Source: an archaeon (GTDB taxonomy: Archaea; Nanobdellota; Nanobdellia; Woesearchaeales; GW2011-AR9). Taken from it: 41,280 bases of DNA. The stretch covers positions 1-41,280 of the forward strand of contig JAHFQW010000015.1 in NCBI GenBank assembly GCA_023259115.1. The letters run 5' to 3'. The translations under genes were made by a program, and so were the position numbers. Below are positions 6,330-14,807 of the stretch, piece by piece (position 1 is the first letter of the stretch; each line of letters opens with the position of its first letter). The notes under the pieces are model-generated. The model saw only the letters and a list, made by a program, of their open reading frames with translations, was not told the DNA's origin and searched no databases.

Positions 6330-7998
6330 AAAGTATACCATTGAGACTTCTCTGACGTTGGACTATCGTCGAGAAAGATGGGGCTTGGAGAGATTGGTTT
6401 TGGATGGTGTGTCTAACCATCTTCCGAATGATAGTTTGGGTACGAGGGTATCGGTTAAACTCAAACAAGCTGGAGTGTATTATGAATTACATGAGGCAGA
6501 TTGTACTAAACCTGTTGATGAGATTGTTTTTGAGGATGATGGGGCGGGGTATGATGCGAAGTTGCTCTCTGTGTTATTTTCTACTAAAAGGGCGGATGAG
6601 TTGAGTGTCGGCCAATTTGGTGAAGGATTAAAAATGGTTGCTGCAACCGCTCTGCGTGAAAATGTTGATTTAGAATACCATTCTCGCAATTGGATTGCCA
6701 AACCCTCTGCAAAACATGAAACAATTGATGGGCATGAACTTGATCGCTTGTGTTTTGAGATTATTGAGAATGGATATAATATTCAAGGCTCAAGAACGGT
6801 TATTCATAATCCATCACAAATAGTTATAAATGAAATATTTAATATTCCCACAAAAATTCTTGCTCTAAATAGAACTTATAGTGAACTGTTTAATGAGAAA
6901 GATAGGCCTAAAACCTTTATTAAAAGAGAGTATGAGAAAAATCCTCTTGGTTTTGGTGCAAGAGAGAGAGTATTACAAGAAAAATTGAAACAAAGATATC
7001 ATGATCGTATTATTGATTTACATCCTGCAGAAGAACTAGGAGAAAAAATTATTGGGGAACTTAAATCTCCTGCAAGAAAGAAACGCCACCTCTTTGTCAA
7101 AGGAGTAAGAGTGATAGAAATCCCTGCTCTCTTTGATTATGATTTAGGGCTTGAACATATTACTCCTGATAGGAGTTCTGTAAATGAAGATAAAATTCAA
7201 GAAAGAATAAACAATCTTGTCGTAGATTGTACAAACCAAGAAGTTATAACAAGAATATTACAACGAGCACAAGAATGTACCTATGGAATGGATTATGAAT
7301 TGCAAGCGTTTCTAACAAAGGAAGAACGAGAGGGGATAGGGAGAAGTGAAATCAATTTCAAAGGGGATATCAATTTCCCAACAATGAAAGAAGGTTATAT
7401 TAACAAAATGTATGAAATTAAAAGATTAGAGAATATTCTTCATCCTTGGCGAGTTGCTTTTACTAATTTATATGGGGAAAAAGCTGTTCTCCGTGATGAA
7501 AACAGCAGTACTATAAATACTGATGTAGAACGTATGGGCTACACCGTTATCTCTCTCCATTCTGGTGTTGCTCGTTTCCTTGCAGGATTGGGTGTTACAA
7601 ACGCAAGAGAAATTGCCGGACCAACAACAACAAAAAATGAATTTTGTTGGATTTCATTGGAACAATTAACAACACAAGAACAAACAATGTATCATCGTAT
7701 ACCTGAAATAAACACACAATTAGGAATCGATACTCTCCCTGAAGTTCGCATATACGCCGGATTATTTGATGCAAAAGGGTCTGAAATAGAATCTTCACTA
7801 GGAGTACAAATTACAGAACCAGATGGTACAAGATATATTGGAATCAAACAATCTGAACTTCAAACCATCGAAAAATTTTATGCTACCTATATTCATGAAT
7901 TAGGACATTTTGTAACTCGAAGAGCAGATTATGACCCTCTCTTCACTCAATTTTTTATCGATAAACTCAGCAAAATAATTGATGAGGATAATGACTAA
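6316..7998 (+). CDS. GHKL-type ATPase with C-terminal HELGH metalloprotease motif (paralogue A)
   Basis: The N-terminal ~200 residues form an Hsp90/MutL/histidine-kinase-type (GHKL) ATP-binding fold: N-box D30-x3-N34 with D39 (VLDGVSNHLPND), G1 box D75-D-G-A-G78-Y-D, G2 box VGQFGEGLK (residues 98-106). A following segment, HLFVKGVRV...ITPDRSSVNED, resembles the linker after the ATPase of phage RIIA-like and MORC-like proteins. The C-terminal ~150 residues end in a strand pair and a helix carrying H527-E-L-G-H531, the zinc site of gluzincin-type metalloproteases. The ATG at 6316 is preceded by GGAGGGGGA and lies inside the RHH gene; a further-upstream in-frame start at 6208 would run through the RHH gene and is rejected. 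It is followed by a paralogue that overlaps it by 8 bases. Cytosolic; the substrate is unknown. Confidence 0.85.
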   Translation: MAEIKKYTIETSLTLDYRRERWGLERLVLDGVSNHLPNDSLGTRVSVKLKQAGVYYELHEADCTKPVDEIVFEDDGAGYDAKLLSVLFSTKRADELSVGQFGEGLKMVAATALRENVDLEYHSRNWIAKPSAKHETIDGHELDRLCFEIIENGYNIQGSRTVIHNPSQIVINEIFNIPTKILALNRTYSELFNEKDRPKTFIKREYEKNPLGFGARERVLQEKLKQRYHDRIIDLHPAEELGEKIIGELKSPARKKRHLFVKGVRVIEIPALFDYDLGLEHITPDRSSVNEDKIQERINNLVVDCTNQEVITRILQRAQECTYGMDYELQAFLTKEEREGIGRSEINFKGDINFPTMKEGYINKMYEIKRLENILHPWRVAFTNLYGEKAVLRDENSSTINTDVERMGYTVISLHSGVARFLAGLGVTNAREIAGPTTTKNEFCWISLEQLTTQEQTMYHRIPEINTQLGIDTLPEVRIYAGLFDAKGSEIESSLGVQITEPDGTRYIGIKQSELQTIEKFYATYIHELGHFVTRRADYDPLFTQFFIDKLSKIIDEDND

Positions 7999-9781
7999 AA
8001 TGACTGAGCATACCATAGAGACATCCTTAACCCTGGACTATCGTCGAGAAAGATGGGGTTTAGAACGTATTGTCTTAGATGCTATATCCAACCATCTCCC
8101 AGAAGATAGTAACGGTACAACCGTTAGCATCAAACTAAAACAAGAGGGCACATATTATACTTTAGAAACAGCAGATAAAGAAAAAGTTGTTGAAGAGATT
8201 ATTTTTGAAGATGATGGGGCGGGATATGATTATAAATTACTCACGGTGTTATATTCCACTAAATCAGCTGATGCGTTAAGTGTCGGCCAATTTGGGGAAG
8301 GATTAAAAATGGTTGCTGCGGCAACGCTAAGATCAAATGTACATATGCAATATCAATCTCGCAATTGGATTGCCAAACCCTCTGTAAAAAATGAAACAAT
8401 TGATGATACACCGATTTCACGATTATGTTTTGATATAGATCAAGATGAAAATAATATTGTAGGATCACGAACAATTTTTTCCCATCCTCGTACAGAACTA
8501 GTAGAACAAATATTTCAATTACCACAACACGTGCTTGCATTTAATCATGAATACACAGTACTATATAGTGAAAAACATCAAAAGTATAATTCCCAAATTA
8601 TTAATTTTCCTTTTTCAAGACCAATTATAGAAGATGAATTTAATTATGAACGAAGAAAATTATTTATTAAAGGAGTAAAAATACAAGAAATAGCCTCTTT
8701 ATTTGATTATAATCTGGGATTAGAAGACATCACTCCTGATAGATTATATGCTCATGATACTTCTATTCTAAACGCTATTAAACCATTAATTTTAGGGTGT
8801 GAAGAAAAAGAAGTAATTAAATCTATTATTGAAGAAGCAAAAAAAAATACAAACAGTTTTGCCTATGAATTAAGAATATTTGATGAATATAGACGCCTCA
8901 TCAATTTAGAAGAATCAAATGTTCCAACAATACCTAAGAGAAGATATAATAATCAAATTGGATTAAAATTGCCCTCTGTTAAAAAAGAAGATATAACAGT
9001 AATACTCTCCCCTGAGGCAATAAGTGAGTCACCTCCCAGTACTCCGTCATCCCTCATGGATATTTCAGCAGTCATAGATTTCTTAAAAAAAGGAATTGGA
9101 TCTAAAGATGAAGATATGTATATAATCAAACCTAAATCCCTCATTCTAAAAGATTATGATCTATTTGATTTAGATCAGTTTGGTGATTTAAATCATTCAA
9201 GAAATCATCTCTTTGCACCAACATTAAGTCCACTCTGGAAAACAACTTTCTATGAATTATATGGTCAAAATGCGATTATTGCATCAGGGGATACAAATAG
9301 AGATGCAGATGCAGAACGTATGGGATACATCCCCATAAAATTACATGAAGGTCTCGCAAATGTCTTAATTCATAATGGTATAAAGAGCGCAACACAATTA
9401 GCAAAACGAAATGAAAAAATAATGAATTATCATTGGATACCTCTAGATCAATTAACTGCAGAAGAACAGATAACTCTTGCAAGAATAGAAAAAATAAATA
9501 AAAAAATAAATGTGCCAGAACCAATTGAAGTACGTATCTATGAAGGATTATACGATTGGAAAGATGAAGAAGTTAAAAGCGAAAAAAGTATGTGTCAAAC
9601 AGATTCTGGCGGAGCAAGATATATTGGTATTAGAAGATCAGAACTTGCAACAAAACAACAATTCGATCCACAATACATTACACGACTGGGAGAATATGTT
9701 ACTGGAAAAAAATTATATGAACGAGAAGGAACTGATTATTATGTTGAAACACTCGCACGATTACTTAGAGAAAAAAAATAG
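7991..9781 (+). CDS. GHKL-type ATPase, degenerate-protease paralogue B
   Basis: The 596-residue protein is a tandem paralogue of the preceding one: the first ~130 residues are closely alike (TIETSLTLDYRRERWGLER, DDGAGYD, SVGQFGEGLKMVAA), so ATP binding is likely preserved. The middle diverges and has an insert of about 40 residues (Pro/Ser-rich, near 8930-9060). The region matching HELGH in A reads TRLGE, so both histidines are lost and zinc-dependent catalysis is not expected. The reading frame is intact, which argues for a structural or regulatory partner rather than a decaying copy. ATG 7991 gives the same N-terminal length as A; ATG 8000 is also possible. GAGG at 7984-7987 lies just upstream. 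Confidence 0.85.
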   Translation: MTKMTEHTIETSLTLDYRRERWGLERIVLDAISNHLPEDSNGTTVSIKLKQEGTYYTLETADKEKVVEEIIFEDDGAGYDYKLLTVLYSTKSADALSVGQFGEGLKMVAAATLRSNVHMQYQSRNWIAKPSVKNETIDDTPISRLCFDIDQDENNIVGSRTIFSHPRTELVEQIFQLPQHVLAFNHEYTVLYSEKHQKYNSQIINFPFSRPIIEDEFNYERRKLFIKGVKIQEIASLFDYNLGLEDITPDRLYAHDTSILNAIKPLILGCEEKEVIKSIIEEAKKNTNSFAYELRIFDEYRRLINLEESNVPTIPKRRYNNQIGLKLPSVKKEDITVILSPEAISESPPSTPSSLMDISAVIDFLKKGIGSKDEDMYIIKPKSLILKDYDLFDLDQFGDLNHSRNHLFAPTLSPLWKTTFYELYGQNAIIASGDTNRDADAERMGYIPIKLHEGLANVLIHNGIKSATQLAKRNEKIMNYHWIPLDQLTAEEQITLARIEKINKKINVPEPIEVRIYEGLYDWKDEEVKSEKSMCQTDSGGARYIGIRRSELATKQQFDPQYITRLGEYVTGKKLYEREGTDYYVETLARLLREKK

Positions 9782-9834
9782 AGGAAAGAGAATAATATTA
9801 TCATAACAATTGGGATAATAACATAAAAAAACAA

Positions 9835-9843
9835 ATTTAAATA
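9835..9843 (+). promoter_or_regulatory. TATA box inside the cassette
   Basis: ATTTAAATA centred about 24 bases before the ATG at 9863. It suggests a second, leaderless transcript starting with the first orphan gene of the cassette. Confidence 0.55.
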
Positions 9844-9862
9844 AAAAAATGAGCTAAACACA

Positions 9863-10564
9863 ATGGGATCGATAACTTTAAACTTATATTACCAAGCACC
9901 AAGAGAAGCACTTGCCGAGTTATGCAGCTCTCTTGCTCAAATACATGGGGAAGCACGTTCAGATGTACGCTTGCTTCCGCAGAGTTTAATTAGATATTTC
10001 AATGCGTGTGCCTCAGAAATAACAGAGGGAAACACAGATGGCTGCCTGCAAAGAAATTATAGTGATGAGGTACATATTATGCCTGTAACTGCCGCTCAAT
10101 TATATTCTCGAACACACCCTGATGCAGCTCGAGTTGATCTTGGTGATTTAGCAGAACAATGCTATGCTTTGGAGGGTGATGGGTATCGTTTTCACCTCAA
10201 TTATACCTCCATAGGACTGGATGGATTGTTCAATCCTGATTCGCTCAAAACGTTGGATGTGACTTTTTCCTACAATCGTGGACATTCCCTTGAACCGACT
10301 CATTTTGAGGAACAATTCAGGGAAGCGATAACAGAGCAAGAAAAACAGTCACTGATTACTCGTATGCTTGAAAATCAGCAGAAAATGGCAGCATATACGT
10401 TACGTCTTGCTCAAGATATATTTTATCCTAATGATAGACAAGATCAATTAATGGGACCAACAGCATTACTAATACGAGGTTTCTCTATTGAACCAATCAG
10501 AAGAGATTCAAACGTATTTGATGATGTGCCAAAATTATATTATAAACACTCATTAAAAATATAA
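9863..10564 (+). CDS. Cassette orphan 1, 233 residues
   Basis: I do not recognise this protein. It is soluble, with no signal peptide or membrane helix. The N-terminal half has alternating strands and helices (ITLNLYYQAP, helix to ~residue 55). The centre contains YRFHLNYTSIGLDGLFNPDSL and LDVTFSYNRGHSLEP, likely beta-hairpins. The C-terminal half has a long helix (FEEQFREAITEQEKQSLITRML) and closes with a strand (ALLIRGFSIEPI). There is no obvious catalytic signature. It lies 81 bases after GHKL paralogue B behind a TATA-like sequence, and 16 bases before the next gene, so it belongs to the same cassette. Confidence 0.75.
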   Translation: MGSITLNLYYQAPREALAELCSSLAQIHGEARSDVRLLPQSLIRYFNACASEITEGNTDGCLQRNYSDEVHIMPVTAAQLYSRTHPDAARVDLGDLAEQCYALEGDGYRFHLNYTSIGLDGLFNPDSLKTLDVTFSYNRGHSLEPTHFEEQFREAITEQEKQSLITRMLENQQKMAAYTLRLAQDIFYPNDRQDQLMGPTALLIRGFSIEPIRRDSNVFDDVPKLYYKHSLKI

Positions 10565-10580
10565 TTGAGGAAAAATAAAA

Positions 10581-11204
10581 ATGTCAAAAGCAAATTTCAC
10601 ATACAACATATCCGCAAGTAAAGATGAGATATTAACCGCACTGATAACACATCTTACCCCTAGAGAATCTAAGGAATGCTGGGGTATGGTTGATTTAGAA
10701 AATGCAATTGAAATTCTTAGAAATGCCCAACAAGATAAACTAAACAATCCAGGTGTTAAATCATTTCAACTTGGTCAGCTCATTTTTCGTATGGATTATA
10801 TGCATACATCTGAGATGGCAGATCTTTTACATCTCTATTCCCAAAGTGTACAAGATTATCTGCCTCCCAAAATGCAAGGGCCAGGTTCAACTGCCCAATA
10901 CTTTCTTGGTTTATATCCTTTAAACTTAGATTCTTCAAATCATAAATTCTTTTTAGAATCTCGACCTGATTATCGCGGTCAAGAAATATCTCGGCATACT
11001 CCTGATGAAATTTATGCGATTGGCATCCAATCACTGCGTTTTGGCTATGATTTCTTTTGCCGAGCCCTAAATCCATTAATGGGAGAACCAGAGATCAAAA
11101 TCGAAAGTCATACTATCCCTAAAGAAATTCTAGTGGAAATACTAAAGCCAGAATACGATCTGATACAACGTTTAGAAATATTTAAAGAAATATTGCCAAA
11201 ATAA
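10581..11204 (+). CDS. Cassette orphan 2, 207 residues
   Basis: No family recognised. A ribosome binding site (TTGAGG, 10565-10570) 10 bases before the ATG and only 16 bases between the genes show translation from the same message as orphan 1. The protein is mainly helical in the first half, with LENAIEILRNAQQDKL and a strand FQLGQLIFRMDYMH. The second half contains FFLESRPDYRG and IYAIGIQSLRFGYDFFCRALN. No transmembrane segment or metal site is seen. The C-terminus is charged (LIQRLEIFKEILPK). Confidence 0.75.
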   Translation: MSKANFTYNISASKDEILTALITHLTPRESKECWGMVDLENAIEILRNAQQDKLNNPGVKSFQLGQLIFRMDYMHTSEMADLLHLYSQSVQDYLPPKMQGPGSTAQYFLGLYPLNLDSSNHKFFLESRPDYRGQEISRHTPDEIYAIGIQSLRFGYDFFCRALNPLMGEPEIKIESHTIPKEILVEILKPEYDLIQRLEIFKEILPK

Positions 11205-11209
11205 AGAAA

Positions 11210-11581
11210 ATGACTCACTCAACTCCCTCTTGTCTTGAAGTATATCTCGTGGAATATCGTTCCATGTTAATTGTTGAAACAACACTTGAAAAATATGTTT
11301 TTGATCTGCAACATAATACATATATTACTTCAATCAATGACAAAGCATCATTGATGACTCCTCTTGAACGAATGGATGCTCTCAGACACATCTCTGAATA
11401 TCTGGGAAGTACTCCCCATCCACTGGATGGAAAAAATATTGAACAGTACGTTGAGCGGATTCGAGAAGTATCGGATGAAACACTTCAACAAAAAATAAGC
11501 AACTATAACCAAAAACAACTCAGAATTTACATGTTCCAACAAGCTCAATTACTGGAATTAAATTTTCCAGATAAAAAATAA
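11210..11581 (+). CDS. Cassette orphan 3, 123 residues
   Basis: Unrecognised small protein. It opens with a beta-hairpin-like stretch (CLEVYLVEYRSMLIVETTL, then KYVFDLQHNTYITSI) and is helical after residue 45. The second half is Gln-rich (ETLQQKISNYNQKQLRIYMFQQ). The start codon is 5 bases after the stop of orphan 2 and no ribosome binding site is visible, so it is probably translated by coupling. Context is the only functional clue. Confidence 0.7.
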   Translation: MTHSTPSCLEVYLVEYRSMLIVETTLEKYVFDLQHNTYITSINDKASLMTPLERMDALRHISEYLGSTPHPLDGKNIEQYVERIREVSDETLQQKISNYNQKQLRIYMFQQAQLLELNFPDKK

Positions 11582-11612
11582 ATAAAATAGAACTAAAACC
11601 GTATCAATTACT

Positions 11613-12548
11613 ATGTCAAATACTATCCCCGATTCCAATCTTAACTACCTCCTCTTAGATAAAGATGAAACACTAGGAATATTCCCTCTAAACGGATTCT
11701 ATCCCCTAGTTGAATCGTTTCTCAATGAGCAAGTGGAGGAGGGACGAAAATTGGTTATTGCGACAACGGATAAACGAACAAGTACGTTGCGAGATCTTAA
11801 ACCAATAGATCAGCTGATTTATACGTATTTTACGCGAGAAAATTTTCGGGCACAGAGTTTTACGGAAATTAAACAGTTTTATATTGATGCTCTACACGGG
11901 ATTTGTGATGTGGAGAAAGATTACGCGATTCGAGGAGAGATATTGCCACTGGATGAGCGTAGGCGAATTGATGAGGAATATGCTGCTACGTTGCATCTAA
12001 AAGATACAAGCGAGGATAGAAAAATGAGAGAACAATCTGAGCAAAGATTGCAGGATATTCGTTCTTTTCTGAATCAAATGGTTCATCGAGAAACTCAACA
12101 ACTCTTTGATGTGGCGACATTGTATCAGAATCCGTATGATTATAGTTATGTGTTTAAAGATCTGCATTTGATTCGTCTCTATCTGGTGCAAGAAGCACAT
12201 GCAACTGTAGAAGAACATGCAACACTACGTACCGTGATGATTGGGGATATGAATGATGGTATTGCAACACCGCAATCTGATCCGTTTACGCCGGTTATTG
12301 TTATAAATAATTCACAGCGTTGCGGGAATTGGCAGCCGGTTACGGATATGCTGCATGTTCTCTATGAGAATTTGGATGAGTTTCCTTGGCAGCAATTTGA
12401 TGGACTCTATGAGATGGGAATACGAATGGTTGGGAGACGTGAAGGTCTTGATAGAGAACCGATAGAAATTTCAGGTATACGGTTATATAATCAGAGGTAT
12501 GAATTAGATCGAGGGAATAAGGGGAGGAGGATTGTGATACAAGAATAA
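11613..12548 (+). CDS. HAD-superfamily phosphatase-like protein, paralogue 1
   Basis: HAD motif I is LLLDKDETLG (D16-x-D18-x-T20), motif II is IATT, the conserved lysine of motif III sits in VFKDLHLIRLYL, and motif IV is VMIGDMNDG. These place it among acid phosphatases that use an Asp nucleophile and Mg2+. An insert of about 100 residues between motifs II and III is helical and would serve as the cap that sets substrate choice. It is 311 residues long, larger than simple HAD IIIA phosphatases. A closely related gene follows 25 bases downstream. DNA or RNA 3'-phosphate, nucleotide or sugar phosphate are all possible substrates; none is shown by the sequence. Confidence 0.8.
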   Translation: MSNTIPDSNLNYLLLDKDETLGIFPLNGFYPLVESFLNEQVEEGRKLVIATTDKRTSTLRDLKPIDQLIYTYFTRENFRAQSFTEIKQFYIDALHGICDVEKDYAIRGEILPLDERRRIDEEYAATLHLKDTSEDRKMREQSEQRLQDIRSFLNQMVHRETQQLFDVATLYQNPYDYSYVFKDLHLIRLYLVQEAHATVEEHATLRTVMIGDMNDGIATPQSDPFTPVIVINNSQRCGNWQPVTDMLHVLYENLDEFPWQQFDGLYEMGIRMVGRREGLDREPIEISGIRLYNQRYELDRGNKGRRIVIQE

Positions 12549-12573
12549 GAGTATATTCTTTAAACAAATCTAC

Positions 12574-13464
12574 ATGACAAACTATCTCTTCATTGATAAA
12601 GATGATACATTAGGAGAGTTCTGGAATGAGACTGGAATTTATCCCAACGTTACATCATTTTTAGAACAACAAGTGAGAACTAATAGAAAGATTGTTATTG
12701 CCACAACTGCGACAGTTGCAGGGGCAAAAGAACATTTAAAATCACTTGATTATCTTATCAATTGCTATATTGGCAGAGAACATTTTATTTCACAAGGGAA
12801 TTCTATTGAGAAAAAATATGTTGCTTCAGATGGCGCGATTCATAATGTCAGTGATGATTATTATGAACGAATGAATATTCTCTCTCAAAGCAAAATTGCA
12901 GACTTAAAGAAGAAAATGGATGAATTGTTGGATATTTCTCAAATAGATGATAATTCAAACTCAGATCAACACTTAGATAGATATTCTCAATTAAGTGAAG
13001 CGTTATATGGACTTATTCATAAACAGACATCAGAGCTATTTGATGATGCAACAACATATCAAAATCCGTATCAACTAGAATATGTTGGTAAAGATCTACA
13101 TCTTAGTCGTCGTTATCTAGCACCAAGAGATTATGATTTATTGCGTACGGTGATGATTGGGGATTTAGGGGATGGTATCTCTGTACCACAATCTGATCCG
13201 TTTACACCGGTTGTTGTGATTAATCCCTCACAACGAGAAGGTAATTGGCTTCCTGTTGGCATACTACTTGATTCACTCTATTCAGAACAAGCGCAATTTC
13301 CTTGGGAGGTATTTGATTTATTCTATGCGCAGGGAACAAAGAGTACTGTGAAAAGAAGTCTGTTAGACTATCAACCTCAAGAAGTTAGTACTTTTATACT
13401 TAATGAAGTACATTATGATCTTGACCAAGCTAATGGGGGAAGGAGGATTGTGATTAAGCCATAA
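12574..13464 (+). CDS. HAD-superfamily phosphatase-like protein, paralogue 2
   Basis: A tandem paralogue of the preceding gene: motif I FIDKDDTLG (D8, D10, T12), motif II IATTAT, motif III GKDLHLSRRYL, motif IV MIGDLGDGISVPQSDPFTP. All catalytic positions are kept, so it should be active. The cap region differs most (residues 75-140, Ser/Asp/Lys-rich). Both copies end in a nearly identical GGRRIVI-type tail. The last gene of the cassette; the ftsZ gene runs toward it from the other side with 65 bases between, and I see no clear hairpin there. Confidence 0.8.
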   Translation: MTNYLFIDKDDTLGEFWNETGIYPNVTSFLEQQVRTNRKIVIATTATVAGAKEHLKSLDYLINCYIGREHFISQGNSIEKKYVASDGAIHNVSDDYYERMNILSQSKIADLKKKMDELLDISQIDDNSNSDQHLDRYSQLSEALYGLIHKQTSELFDDATTYQNPYQLEYVGKDLHLSRRYLAPRDYDLLRTVMIGDLGDGISVPQSDPFTPVVVINPSQREGNWLPVGILLDSLYSEQAQFPWEVFDLFYAQGTKSTVKRSLLDYQPQEVSTFILNEVHYDLDQANGGRRIVIKP

Positions 13465-13529
13465 TCTCTCAAAGTGTATATCTTAGAAAAAATAGGACAA
13501 TGTTCAGAAATCTCCAATTCCTAAATTAT

Positions 13530-14669
13530 TTAATTCATAAATTCAATGCCTAGTTCATTTTCGATGGCTTTTCTCTTGCCAGAGGTGATACTATTGCCTT
13601 CACCAAATATTTGGTCGGAATGCACTCCGGTTATGATGACCATGGTGCGAATGGTTTTTTCTAAGTCTTTGTAAATTTGCGCTCCCCAGATGATCTTGGC
13701 TTTGGCATCAAGTCGTTGCGCAACGGTTTCGACGATTTTACGAGATTCGTCAAGAGTAAGATTTTCGCCACCGGAAATGTTGATTAATGCGCCTGTGGCA
13801 TTGCTGATATCAACATCGATTAAAGGATTGCCTAGGGCGCGCTCAACGGATTCTTCGGCGCGGCGTTCGGAGTTATCTGATTCGCCTACACCAATCATGG
13901 CAACTCCACCTTCGCTCATAATGGTTTTTACATCAGCAAAGTCAAGATTGACTAAGCCGGCGCGGGTGACAAGTTCGGCGATACCTTTTACGGCATTGGT
14001 GAGAATTTCATCTGCGACTTTGAATGCGGTTTGCAGTGGTAAATGGGGTGCTAGTTCTAATAATTTTTCATTAGGGATAACAATTAAGGTGTTTACGGCT
14101 TGTTCGAGTTTTTCAAGGCCGATCATGGCGTTTTCAAAGCGATGGCTGCCTTCCATCATAAAAGGCATGGTGACAATGGCGACACTCAATAAGCCCATTT
14201 TACGAGCAACGGAGGCAACAAATGGCGCACTTCCGGTTCCGGTACCACCACCAAGGCCACAGGTGATAAAAATCATATCAGCGCCTTCTAGGAGCTTTTT
14301 AATATCTGCTTCATTTTCTTTGGCGGCTTCTTCTCCGACTTTGGGGTTGGAACCTGCTCCGAGGCCTTGGGTTAGTTGTTTTCCGATGAGCAGTTTTTTA
14401 TCTGCTCCGGTGTACAACAAATCTTGGGCATCGGTATTGAGGGCAATTGTTTCAATTCCTTTAATTCCTACTTCAGAAATACGATTGATAGTATTATTTC
14501 CACCGCCGCCACAGCCAACAACACGGATACGGGTTTTATGTGAGGCAATTAAGCGTTCGAGCTCTTCATCAATTGCGGCATTGCGCTTGGCGCCTTCTTC
14601 TACTTTTGCTGCCATCATGGAGCCTTTGCCGTAGCCAATGCCGGATTTGTTTTCCATATAACTATCCAT
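13530..14669 (-). CDS. ftsZ: Cell division GTPase FtsZ
   Basis: Tubulin-like GTPase that polymerises into the division ring. The signature [11 protein letters not shown] is present, with the upstream [14 protein letters not shown] nucleotide loop and the T7 catalytic loop [13 protein letters not shown], which supplies the Asp that completes the neighbour's active site. An N-terminal extension of about 45 residues precedes the GTPase core. The C-terminus ends ELGIEFMN, the conserved short tail of archaeal FtsZ. ATG 14669 has a GAGG site 6 bases upstream and a TATA box at 14718-14727; TTG 14681 is an alternative. It is the last gene of the cmk-FKBP-ftsZ block. Confidence 0.97.
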   Translation of the reverse strand: MDSYMENKSGIGYGKGSMMAAKVEEGAKRNAAIDEELERLIASHKTRIRVVGCGGGGNNTINRISEVGIKGIETIALNTDAQDLLYTGADKKLLIGKQLTQGLGAGSNPKVGEEAAKENEADIKKLLEGADMIFITCGLGGGTGTGSAPFVASVARKMGLLSVAIVTMPFMMEGSHRFENAMIGLEKLEQAVNTLIVIPNEKLLELAPHLPLQTAFKVADEILTNAVKGIAELVTRAGLVNLDFADVKTIMSEGGVAMIGVGESDNSERRAEESVERALGNPLIDVDISNATGALINISGGENLTLDESRKIVETVAQRLDAKAKIIWGAQIYKDLEKTIRTMVIITGVHSDQIFGEGNSITSGKRKAIENELGIEFMN

Positions 14670-14717
14670 AATACGCCTCAACTCTTTTTTTAACTTGGTC
14701 TATCTGCGGGGTGTGTG

Positions 14718-14727
14718 ATTTATAAAT
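14718..14727 (-). promoter_or_regulatory. TATA box of ftsZ
   Basis: Reads ATTTATAAAT on both strands. On the minus strand it predicts transcription from about 14696, leaving a leader of roughly 27 bases with a GAGG ribosome binding site. Confidence 0.75.
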
Positions 14728-14807
14728 ATTATTGCACTAGAAGAGTGACGTTGTGGAGTAAAAAAAAGCTTATTATGAATTTTAAAAATAAGAGAAATAT
14801 TACTTGT

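Noticed and set aside
9680-9781. Frameshift explaining the lost HELGH in paralogue B
   Set aside because: The frame and similarity to A run through this region; only the residues differ.
13690-14634. 314-codon open frame on the plus strand
   Set aside because: It is entirely antisense to ftsZ, whose motifs are unmistakable; the translation is Ser/Pro/Ala-rich without any domain.
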